Assembly: GCA_964497185.1 (NCBI GenBank)
Contig: CAZCBX010000001.1
Span: 124,001 to 188,000, forward strand
DNA from: CAZCBX01 sp964497185
GTDB taxonomy: Bacteria; Bdellovibrionota_G; JALEGL01; JAGRMV01
Direction: 5' to 3'
DNA: 64,000 nucleotides
This document shows, piece after piece, positions 18,030-25,978 of this stretch. The position numbers and the translations under genes were made by a program. A model generated the notes under the pieces. That model was not told the origin of the DNA. It worked only from the letters and a program-made list of their open reading frames with translations, and made no database searches. The first letter of the stretch is position 1; every line of letters begins with the position of its first letter.

Positions 18030-18923
18030 ATGACTGAAAAAACGGTTGTAAAATACAAAGAAGATATTTTTGATGATGATCATGTTCGACTCAAAAAACC
18101 ATGTTTAACGGTGCTCAAAGGCCTGTATGTTGGGGAAGTGTTTCAGTTGGAAAAAAAAAGCATCTTGATCGGGCGCGAGCGAGATTGTGACATTGTGGTG
18201 TTGGAAGACGGCGTTTCTCGAAAGCATGCTCAAATTCTACTGGAAGAAACCAAAGTCCTGATCCAAGATCTCGAATCCACCAATGGCACTTACATCAATG
18301 GGCAAAAAAACAGCCGTGTCGAATTGCAAAATGGCGATAAGGTACAAATGGGCGACATCTTAATGAAGTTCTCCTATCAAGATGCCATTGACGTGGGCCA
18401 TCAAGAATCCATGCGCGACATGGCCATGAAAGATCCCTTAACGCAGATTTACAATCGTCGATATTTTATGGACTTGTTTCATCGTGAAATCAGCTATGCC
18501 AACCGCGTGCAGCAACCCCTGTCATGCATGATGTTTGACTTGGATCATTTTAAAAAAATCAACGATACGTTTGGCCACCAAGCAGGGGATTATATTTTAC
18601 GAAACGTGGCCCAGTCTGTGGCTTCTCAGCTTCGCATTTACGATGCATTTGCACGGTATGGGGGCGAAGAATTCATCATCATGTTGCGCACCACCACCCT
18701 GGCCAATGCAGCCGTTTTGGGTGAACGCATCCGAGAGAAAATAGCCACCACCGATTTTAAATTTAATGGCACCAGCATTCCAGTGACCATCAGCATGGGC
18801 ATGGCAGAACTCAATGTCAACGCCATGATGACAGCGGAGGAATTGCTGCAAGAAACCGACACCTGTTTGTACGAAGCCAAAGAACGCGGGCGCAACTGCA
18901 TTGTTTCAGCGCTCAACCGTTAG
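18030..18923 (+). CDS. FHA domain-containing diguanylate cyclase
   Basis: A 297-residue cytoplasmic protein. Residues 26-118 are an FHA phosphothreonine-binding domain (IGRERDCDIVV, S63-R-K-H, N85-G). Residues 130-296 are a GGDEF domain with intact active site GGEEF (211-215) and an inhibitory I-site R202xxD205 five residues before it. It should make c-di-GMP in response to a phosphorylated partner and be product-inhibited. The kinase gene at 46499 is a plausible upstream partner. The rsmE gene follows after 3 bp. Confidence 0.93.
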   Translation: MTEKTVVKYKEDIFDDDHVRLKKPCLTVLKGLYVGEVFQLEKKSILIGRERDCDIVVLEDGVSRKHAQILLEETKVLIQDLESTNGTYINGQKNSRVELQNGDKVQMGDILMKFSYQDAIDVGHQESMRDMAMKDPLTQIYNRRYFMDLFHREISYANRVQQPLSCMMFDLDHFKKINDTFGHQAGDYILRNVAQSVASQLRIYDAFARYGGEEFIIMLRTTTLANAAVLGERIREKIATTDFKFNGTSIPVTISMGMAELNVNAMMTAEELLQETDTCLYEAKERGRNCIVSALNR

Positions 18924-18926
18924 TCC

Positions 18927-19652
18927 ATGGCGCAAATTCACCGACTGTACATTCCACGTGATTTGCAAACACACACCCATGTTGCACTCGATCCACAAGA
19001 CCGTAGAATGCTCAGCACAGTTTTGCGACAAAAAAAAGGCGACCCCATTGAACTGCTCAATGGCCAAGGCCAAGTGGCCCAAGGCATTTTATCCGACTTC
19101 GACAGTCAACAAACGGTCTACGTTGAGCAAGTCCACGCGGTAAAACCTTTGCTTCCCCATATACGGCTGGTGGTTGGCCTGCTTAAAGGAGAAAAAATGT
19201 CTTGGCTGGTTCAAAAAGCAACCGAGCTGGGTGTTAACGCCATCGATATGGTGCAAACCAAAGCCAGTGTGGTGAAATACAAAAAAGCCCATGTGGAAAA
19301 AAGCCAAAAAACAGCCATTGAGGCCTTGCGGCAAAGTGGCAACCCTTATCTTCCAACCATCCGAGGTTTTGCTTCGTTGCAGCAGTGGCATGCCCATACC
19401 CCACCGGCCCAAACACAAATTTTTTTTCATGAGAAAGAAAACACCCAGTGGCTGGGTGCCAAAGTTGATTTTGAGCTCAATACCTCCATGGATCTTTTGA
19501 TCGGTCCAGAGGGGGGCTTTTTGGCGGAGGAAGCCGACTGGCTCTGTGACCAAGCAGTTCATCCCATGCGTTTGCATCCCTATGTTTTGCGTGCTGAGAC
19601 AGCAGCGTTGATGGGACTTTCGTTTTTCCGTGCGATCAGAGGTCAAAAATGA
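18927..19652 (+). CDS. rsmE: 16S rRNA (uracil-1498-N3)-methyltransferase RsmE
   Basis: A 241-residue SPOUT methyltransferase with an N-terminal PUA-like part (QIHRLYIPRDLQ; LRQKKGDPIELLNGQGQVAQ) and the knotted C-terminal SAM site (DLLIGPEGGFLAEEADW and VLRAETAALMGLSFF). It methylates U1498 in the decoding region of 16S rRNA. The next gene overlaps its stop by 4 bp (ATGA). Confidence 0.94.
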   Translation: MAQIHRLYIPRDLQTHTHVALDPQDRRMLSTVLRQKKGDPIELLNGQGQVAQGILSDFDSQQTVYVEQVHAVKPLLPHIRLVVGLLKGEKMSWLVQKATELGVNAIDMVQTKASVVKYKKAHVEKSQKTAIEALRQSGNPYLPTIRGFASLQQWHAHTPPAQTQIFFHEKENTQWLGAKVDFELNTSMDLLIGPEGGFLAEEADWLCDQAVHPMRLHPYVLRAETAALMGLSFFRAIRGQK

Positions 19653-21394
19653 TTACATACGACCGTATGCAACGCATGGCAACTATGCTGGTGATGATCA
19701 GCGCAACGTTTTTATGGACCGCCTGCTCGGCTGGGCGCACGCCGCCTCGGTCCCAGCAGCACGCGGATGTGTCTATTTCTGACTATTCGCTAGACAATGG
19801 ATACACACAAGTACTGCAAGGAGCCTACCATCTTCACAACGGTGAGTTGGTGCCAGCACTTTCGCTGTACGAAGAAGCAGCCACAAAAAATCCCTCGCCT
19901 CTTTTGCCCCTGCGCTTGGCTGTGTTGCACGCACGCAATGTTCAATTTGACCAAGCCTTAGAAGCCATTGAACAAGTGCTGGCACAAGACCCAACGTCGT
20001 TTGAAGCCATGCAGCTCAAAGCCAAAATTTTTGCTGCACAGGGCATGTACCCTCAAGCGGTGCAGGCGTTTTTGGACATTCTGGCATTGCCACCCGAGTC
20101 CATTACGTTCACACAAAGGCAGGGCATAGAGCTCTCGATGGTGATTCTTTTTATTGAAACCAAAAACATTCAACAAGCCAACCAGCTGCTTGAGCAAATG
20201 TTGAAGGAGGACAAACAAAATCCTCTGCTCTATTATTATTTGGGCCGCGTCTACACCGAGCAAGAGCAATTGGAAAAAGCAAAAAGCGTGTACGAAAAAA
20301 CCGTTGAGCTTAATCCTTCCTTTATCTCTGCATGGAAAGCGCTTATCCTACTTAACGATTATTTTGAGAACACCGATGAAAGCTTTCGCGCGTTGGAAAT
20401 GGTGGTTCAGCTCGACCCCAACGACATCCAAGCGCGCAGCACTTTAATTCAGCGGTACATCGAAGCAAAAAATTTCTCGCAGGTAAAAAAACATCAAGCC
20501 TATTTTGCGCAGCGATATGAAGGAGATCTGGCTTTTTGTCAGCAGCTACTGGCTTTTTATTATGAGCACCGTTTGTTTCAAGATGGGCTGGACATTGCGC
20601 AAACCTGTCTGGCCAAAAATCCGGGCGAAGATAGTTTGCTTTTTTATCAGGCCCTTTTGCATTTTCGTTTAGGGGATAAAACGTTGGCCAAAGAAGACTT
20701 TGCCAAAATTGTACCAGCCTCTGATTTTTACGAACAAGCGGTGTTTGCACAAATCGTCATTCTTGAAGAAGAAAAAAACAACCAAGAAGCCATAGACTTG
20801 TTTGAAAAAAGCATAAAAAGAAAATCCAAATCGGTACTGCTTCGCCAGGGTTATGCCAACTATTTGGTTCGAAATGACCAAGAAGACCAAGCTGAAAAAA
20901 TACTGCTAAAAACCATCCGTCAATACCCGTTGGATGAGGGCGTTAAATTATCATTGGCTGAAATATATCAGCGACAGGGCCGTTATGATGAAATGGAAAA
21001 TTTACTTCGCTCCATTTTGGCCGCCGATCCCTACTCATCCAGTGCCTTAAACTTTTTGGGCTATAGTTTAGCGGAGCGGGGGGTGCGGTTGGACGAAGCA
21101 CAAAAACTCATCGTTCAAGCCATGGAAATTCAACCCGATGACGGCTTTATTCAAGACAGTTTGGCATGGGTGTATTATCAAAAAAAAGAATATCAAAAAG
21201 CCAAAACCATGATCGAAGTGGCGCTAGAGCGCGAGCCGGAAGAAGCAACGCTGTGGCTGCACTATGGAGATATTCTGGTTGCGCTGGGAGAGAAACAGCA
21301 AGCGCGCCAAGCCTATAAAAAAGCCATTAAATATGAAAAGAAAAAAGAAAACATTGAGCAACTGCAAAACAAGCTCGATCGTTTGGATTTGTAG
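19649..21394 (+). CDS. TPR repeat lipoprotein
   Basis: A 581-residue lipoprotein (ISATFLWTAC, Cys26) built almost wholly of TPR helical pairs: for example LYYYLGRVYTEQEQLEKAKS, ALNFLGYSLAERGVRLDEAQ and DSLAWVYYQKKEYQKAKTMI. Outer-membrane TPR lipoproteins usually scaffold envelope complexes. The ATG overlaps the rsmE stop; a second ATG at 19667 is possible. It is followed by an overlapping lipoprotein gene, so the two probably act at the same membrane. Confidence 0.85.
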   Translation: MITYDRMQRMATMLVMISATFLWTACSAGRTPPRSQQHADVSISDYSLDNGYTQVLQGAYHLHNGELVPALSLYEEAATKNPSPLLPLRLAVLHARNVQFDQALEAIEQVLAQDPTSFEAMQLKAKIFAAQGMYPQAVQAFLDILALPPESITFTQRQGIELSMVILFIETKNIQQANQLLEQMLKEDKQNPLLYYYLGRVYTEQEQLEKAKSVYEKTVELNPSFISAWKALILLNDYFENTDESFRALEMVVQLDPNDIQARSTLIQRYIEAKNFSQVKKHQAYFAQRYEGDLAFCQQLLAFYYEHRLFQDGLDIAQTCLAKNPGEDSLLFYQALLHFRLGDKTLAKEDFAKIVPASDFYEQAVFAQIVILEEEKNNQEAIDLFEKSIKRKSKSVLLRQGYANYLVRNDQEDQAEKILLKTIRQYPLDEGVKLSLAEIYQRQGRYDEMENLLRSILAADPYSSSALNFLGYSLAERGVRLDEAQKLIVQAMEIQPDDGFIQDSLAWVYYQKKEYQKAKTMIEVALEREPEEATLWLHYGDILVALGEKQQARQAYKKAIKYEKKKENIEQLQNKLDRLDL

Positions 21395-22073
21395 CGCGTT
21401 GATGGCGCTGCATGGTTGCGCACGCCCGTCACCGGATCCGCATACAAAAACAGCCCCCAAAGTGGCCGATGCCCGCTTGGATACTTTCCAAGGTCGGGGT
21501 AAACTTATTTTTGTTGAACAAGGCGAGCGTCAAACCATTGCTTTTCAAGCCGTGGGTCAATGCGGACACGGGCTGCACATGCAGTGGAGCGTGTTGGGCA
21601 TTTCGGTGGCAGCGCTGTGGCTTGATGGAACCGATGCGTTTGTTTTTATTCCCAAGGAACAAACAGTGTATCAACTTCAGGCCCGAGAAGTTCTATTGCC
21701 CTGGACGCAAAATCAATGGACGCAAGCTCAAATGTTGGCCATGCTGTGCTATCGCTTGCAAGACGTGGACCAGTGGGCGCCTGAAGGACAAATTCAATGG
21801 GACCTGTCGCCCGATCAAAAGGTGCAAGTGATACAAAAAATCAGTTGGCCCGACACGCAAGCTTCTGTGGCCTATGCCCAATTTCCCTATGGTGATATTT
21901 ATCCTCGCTCTATTGCATGGCGCGCCACCGATGACAGCGAAGTTCAGTTGATATGGAAAAATATCATCCAAAACCCCACCATCACTTCAGATACATGGAA
22001 GCCTTCGTGGCCAGAAGATGTGCCGGTGGTGCAGGTAAAAGAACCATTTTCCATTTGGCATAAAACAAGGTAA
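21333..22073 (+). CDS. Small lipoprotein, LolB-like or DUF4292-like
   Basis: A 246-residue lipoprotein with a basic leader and lipobox (ALMALHGC, Cys29). The remainder is beta-rich (GRGKLIFVEQGERQTIAFQ; LGISVAALWLDGTDAFVFIP), resembling the half-barrel fold of LolB-type lipoproteins, but I see no decisive motif. If it is LolB it would insert lipoproteins into the outer membrane, complementing lolA at 31644. The start overlaps the TPR gene by 62 bp; the longer frame from 21264 places extra sequence before the signal peptide. Confidence 0.62.
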   Translation: MKRKKKTLSNCKTSSIVWICSALMALHGCARPSPDPHTKTAPKVADARLDTFQGRGKLIFVEQGERQTIAFQAVGQCGHGLHMQWSVLGISVAALWLDGTDAFVFIPKEQTVYQLQAREVLLPWTQNQWTQAQMLAMLCYRLQDVDQWAPEGQIQWDLSPDQKVQVIQKISWPDTQASVAYAQFPYGDIYPRSIAWRATDDSEVQLIWKNIIQNPTITSDTWKPSWPEDVPVVQVKEPFSIWHKTR

Positions 22074-22082
22074 AGACCCCTC

Positions 22083-23741
22083 ATGCAAGAATCTGTAAAA
22101 TTATTTGCCCTGGGGGGCTTGGGCGAGTTTGGCAAAAATCTGATGGTGATCGCGCAGGGTCGCGACGCTGTGATCGTCGACTGTGGTGCCATGTTCTCCG
22201 ATGGACGCAATCCAGGGCTGGACATCATCATTCCCGACTTCACCCCACTGATAGAAGCAGAGTATAACATACATGCGGTGCTGTTAACCCATGCCCACGA
22301 AGACCATATTGGAAGCATTGCCTATTTTTTGGATGAGTTTCCCAATGTGCCCGTATACGGCTCTAAATTCACTCAGGCGTTGGTAAAGCATAAATGCAAA
22401 GAGTTTATGCACAACATTCAACTCGACTTTCGTTTGATTGAGCCACTGCAAAGTTTTTCTGTGGGCCCATTTCGGGTGCACACCGTATCCATGGCCCATT
22501 CCATTGTAGAAGCCATGGCCTTTTTTATTGATACCGCCCAAGGAAGAATTTTTCATACCGGCGACTTTAAAATTGATCACAATCCACCTGACGGTCACAT
22601 TACAGACCTCGAAAGCATCGAGCATCTGTCACGAGAAAAAGAAGTTGTCATGATGTTCTCTGACAGCACCAATGTTATGGTGCCAGGTCCAAGCTTATCC
22701 GAATCAAGCGTGGCTGAGGGGTTGTCCAAAGCGTTTGAACAAACCGAAGGTCGCTTGGTGATCACTTCGTTCGCTTCGCATATTCCAAGGGTGCAACAAA
22801 TTTGCGAGCTGGCTCAAAAATACAATCGTAAAATTTTGTTTTTGGGTCGGTCGATGATTAAAAACGTAAAATTAGCCCAAGAACTGGGTCACCTGGATAT
22901 TCCTGCCTCCGCAGTGGTGGACGAAAAGCAGGCCATTGCACTTAAACGCAATAAGTTGGTCATTGTCTGTACAGGCACCCAAGCCGAACCACGTGCTGCT
23001 TTAAGCAAAATGACCTTAAGCCAGTTTCGCGGACTTAATTTACAAGAAGGCGACCGCGTGGTGTTTTCATCTCGGGCCATACCCGGCAATGAAAGAGATA
23101 TTTACCATTTGATCAATCACATCTACCGAACCGGTGCCACGGTATGGACAGGGCACGACCAACGCATCCATGTATCGGGTCATGCGTACAAAGAAGATTT
23201 GGCCCAGCTTCTTAAATTGGTCCAACCCAAACATTTTACACCCGTCCATGGCGAGCTGCGTATGCTGGTCAAGCACCGCGAGTTGTCATGGGAGTGCGGC
23301 ATCGCCAAAGAGCGAACCTTCTTTATTGAAAACGGCGCGCAAATTACCATTGAAGATGGTCAAGCGCGTGTCACCGATCAATTTGATTTGCACCCCAAAC
23401 TTATTGATCATGGCATGCAAGTGGCCTTAAACAGTCGCTATTTAAAAGATCGCCGCAGCCTATCCGAAACCGGGGTTGTAGCCGTGGGCATTACCGTTGA
23501 TTTTCAAACGCTGAATATGCTTCATGAACCCATTATTCAGGAATACGGCTTTATTCCCAAATATCACCGCAATGACTTCCGAGAAGATGTCATTCGAAAA
23601 ATCGAAAAAAAGCTGGCTTCTCTAAAACAAAAAAATAAATTACCCGATTTAGAGACTGAGCTCAAAGGCTGGGTGCGACAAGTCACCAGCGCCCATTTTG
23701 ATCAAAAGCCTGCCATTTTGCCGATCGTGATTGAAGCCTAA
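22083..23741 (+). CDS. rnj: Ribonuclease J
   Basis: A 552-residue metallo-beta-lactamase/beta-CASP nuclease. It has the zinc motif THAHEDHIGS, the later HTGDFKIDHNP, SDSTNVMVPGPS and SGHAYKEDLAQLL, and a C-terminal domain ending in the usual helices. RNase J has both 5' exonuclease and endonuclease activity and takes the place of RNase E in many lineages. It starts 9 bp after the lipoprotein gene with an AAGG-type SD. Confidence 0.95.
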   Translation: MQESVKLFALGGLGEFGKNLMVIAQGRDAVIVDCGAMFSDGRNPGLDIIIPDFTPLIEAEYNIHAVLLTHAHEDHIGSIAYFLDEFPNVPVYGSKFTQALVKHKCKEFMHNIQLDFRLIEPLQSFSVGPFRVHTVSMAHSIVEAMAFFIDTAQGRIFHTGDFKIDHNPPDGHITDLESIEHLSREKEVVMMFSDSTNVMVPGPSLSESSVAEGLSKAFEQTEGRLVITSFASHIPRVQQICELAQKYNRKILFLGRSMIKNVKLAQELGHLDIPASAVVDEKQAIALKRNKLVIVCTGTQAEPRAALSKMTLSQFRGLNLQEGDRVVFSSRAIPGNERDIYHLINHIYRTGATVWTGHDQRIHVSGHAYKEDLAQLLKLVQPKHFTPVHGELRMLVKHRELSWECGIAKERTFFIENGAQITIEDGQARVTDQFDLHPKLIDHGMQVALNSRYLKDRRSLSETGVVAVGITVDFQTLNMLHEPIIQEYGFIPKYHRNDFREDVIRKIEKKLASLKQKNKLPDLETELKGWVRQVTSAHFDQKPAILPIVIEA

Positions 23742-23827
23742 AAAATAAATAGAACCAAATAAAGGTACCACGCGCATTTTAGATTTTTTTGGTTTCGGTC
23801 TTCTTGGGCTGTGGTAATCATGGATGT

Positions 23828-25129
23828 ATGAAGAAGACCAATGATCCCAAAAAGTTTCTTTTCATTTCCATCTCAGCACTCATAAGCGATACAGCCTGGC
23901 AGCTCACCAAAGAAGGCCATGAGGTTCAATATTTTATTCAAGACCAAAGCGAGAGCGACATTGCCGATGGTTTTGTGCCCAAAGTAAAAAAATGGGAAAA
24001 TAAAGTAGATTGGGCGGACGTCATTATTTTTGATGATGTGTTGGGTCAGGGCAAAATTGCCCATGAACTGCGTCAAGCTGGAAAATATGTCATTGGCGGC
24101 ACGCCTTACACCGATCAGCTGGAAGATGACCGCTCTTTTGGTCAAGCTGAATTAAAAGCCCATGGGGTGAAAATTTTACCTTATGAAGAATTTACCAGCT
24201 TTGACGACGCCATGGCTTACGTCGAAAAAAATCCTGGTAAATACGTCATCAAGCCCAGCGGGGAAGCGCAAAACATCAAACGCCTTTTGTTTGTAGGCCA
24301 AGAAGAAGATGGAAGCGACGTGTTGCGTGTGCTTCAAGCCTATAAAAATACGTGGCAAGATGAAGTCAAAGTATTTCAATTGCAAAAGAAAGTGGCTTCA
24401 GGCGTTGAAGTGGCCGTTGGTGCATTTTTTAACGGACATGAATTCATCACACCCATCAACATCAACTTTGAGCACAAAAAACTTTTTCCAGGTGAGCTGG
24501 GCGTGGCCACTGGAGAAATGGGCACCACCATGTTTTGGACGGCGCCCAACAACATGTTTGAATCCACGCTGAAAAAAATGGAACCTGCTTTGCGCCGCGA
24601 GCGCTATGTCGGTTACATCGACATCAATTGCATTGTCAATGGCAATGGCATTTACCCATTGGAGTTTACATCTCGTTTTGGGTATCCGACCATCAGCATT
24701 CAAAACGATGGCATCATTGGAAGCCTGGGAGATTTTTTCTATCTTTTGGCCAGCGGCGAAACGTTTAAATTAAAAGTAAAAAAAGGTTTTCAAATTGGCG
24801 CCCGCATCGTGGTGCCGCCCTTCCCGTACAAAGACACCAAAACCTTCGACGCATTTTCCAAAAATGCGGTCATCGTGTTTAAGAAAAAAATGGAAGAGGG
24901 CATCCACATCGAAGACGTTAAAATGGTCAATGATGAGTGGGTCATCACTGGCGGCAGCGGCGTAGCCCTCATTGTCAGTGGCTGGGGCACCACCATGAAA
25001 GAAGCCCAAAAACAAATGTATTCCCGCATTTCCAACATTCTCATCCCCAACATGTATTACCGAACCGACATCGGCAACCGCTGGTTCGAAGACAGTGACA
25101 AACTTCACGCATGGGGTTATTTGAGGTAG
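23828..25129 (+). CDS. PurD-like ATP-grasp protein, unlikely to be GAR synthetase
   Basis: A 433-residue protein related to phosphoribosylamine-glycine ligase in its ATP-grasp half: KYVIKPSGEAQNIKRLLFVG, GVEVAVGAFFNG, then GYIDINCIVNGNGIYPLEFT. The N terminus lacks the PurD loop GxGGREH, and the metal-binding NARFGDPE motif reads TSRFGYPT, so the PurD reaction is doubtful. An acyl-phosphate carboxylate-amine ligation of another substrate is likely from the fold. The start at 23828 is chosen over 23789 because the N-terminal strand begins at KKFLFISISALI. It stands 86 bp after RNase J with no other purine gene nearby. Confidence 0.7.
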   Translation: MKKTNDPKKFLFISISALISDTAWQLTKEGHEVQYFIQDQSESDIADGFVPKVKKWENKVDWADVIIFDDVLGQGKIAHELRQAGKYVIGGTPYTDQLEDDRSFGQAELKAHGVKILPYEEFTSFDDAMAYVEKNPGKYVIKPSGEAQNIKRLLFVGQEEDGSDVLRVLQAYKNTWQDEVKVFQLQKKVASGVEVAVGAFFNGHEFITPININFEHKKLFPGELGVATGEMGTTMFWTAPNNMFESTLKKMEPALRRERYVGYIDINCIVNGNGIYPLEFTSRFGYPTISIQNDGIIGSLGDFFYLLASGETFKLKVKKGFQIGARIVVPPFPYKDTKTFDAFSKNAVIVFKKKMEEGIHIEDVKMVNDEWVITGGSGVALIVSGWGTTMKEAQKQMYSRISNILIPNMYYRTDIGNRWFEDSDKLHAWGYLR

Positions 25130-25183
25130 CTCCCCGAACGAACCCATTTGGCTTTTGAAATTTAAAAAGATATTTGCTTGCGT

Positions 25184-25978
25184 TTATCCAGCCAGCTCAA
25201 TGCCTTCGTGTTTGAAGGCTTCGTGAAGACGGATGGTGAGGTCGGAGTGGAATTTTTTTTCAAAGCTGGTGTCCAGTACGTATGCCTTGATGCGAAGGCG
25301 TGTGCATAGGAGATTGAATTGAAACTCATCGGAAAACAGAACCTCAAAAGGTTTTTTTAAATACAAATAACGGCTTGATAGTACGCATTCGCGCGCGATG
25401 GTTTCGACCTTTTGTAAATCGGCGTTGGGTTGAATGTAAAAATCCATCTGGGCCATCATATCCAATTCGCCGGCATTGGCAGACGCGACCGATTCTGTAA
25501 TAAATTGATTGTTGGGTACTGTAACAATGCTGTCATCCAGCGTGCGAATTTGGGTTGACCGAAGACCAATCGAAACCACATCGCCGTACGTGTTGTGAAA
25601 GGTCACGCGATCGCCGACTTGAAACGGACGTTCGAATAAAATTAAAAAACCCGCCAAGATTGAAGCCGCAACATCTTTGAAGCCAAAACCAATGGCAACG
25701 GCCAAAGACCCACCCACAGCCACCATGACTTCCCGTGAAAAACCAAATATGGCAAAAATGGAAACGGACAGGCCCACCAAAAGAGCGATGAATTTTAGCA
25801 CGGTGGTAAACTGTTCAATGGTGAGTCGGAAATCGGGCAGCCGCGATTGCAAACGCGATTTGAATAAGTCGGTTGATTTGGCAAGCAGAATGGTGATGAC
25901 CAAAATCAAACAAGCCATAAAAATTGAAGACAAATGAATGCTTCCAAAAATATCAATGGACGTGTTTTCGGTACTCAT
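25184..25978 (-). CDS. MscS-family mechanosensitive channel
   Basis: A 264-residue protein with an N-terminal helix, a second helix, the pore-lining TM3 (SLAVAIGFGFKDVAASILAG), the FLILFERPFQVGDRV link and the soluble beta/alpha-beta vestibule (residues about 125-262). It should act as a tension-gated inner membrane channel. Its ATG overlaps the stop of the upstream gene (ATGA), so it is co-translated with a large coiled-coil ATPase. The pair looks like an MscK-type channel split in two: sensor/ATPase and pore. Confidence 0.93.
   Translation of the reverse strand: MSTENTSIDIFGSIHLSSIFMACLILVITILLAKSTDLFKSRLQSRLPDFRLTIEQFTTVLKFIALLVGLSVSIFAIFGFSREVMVAVGGSLAVAIGFGFKDVAASILAGFLILFERPFQVGDRVTFHNTYGDVVSIGLRSTQIRTLDDSIVTVPNNQFITESVASANAGELDMMAQMDFYIQPNADLQKVETIARECVLSSRYLYLKKPFEVLFSDEFQFNLLCTRLRIKAYVLDTSFEKKFHSDLTIRLHEAFKHEGIELAG

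Noticed and set aside
24376..25053. Minus-strand ORFs opposite the PurD-like gene
   Set aside because: Complement shadows of a gene with strong ATP-grasp motifs on the plus strand.
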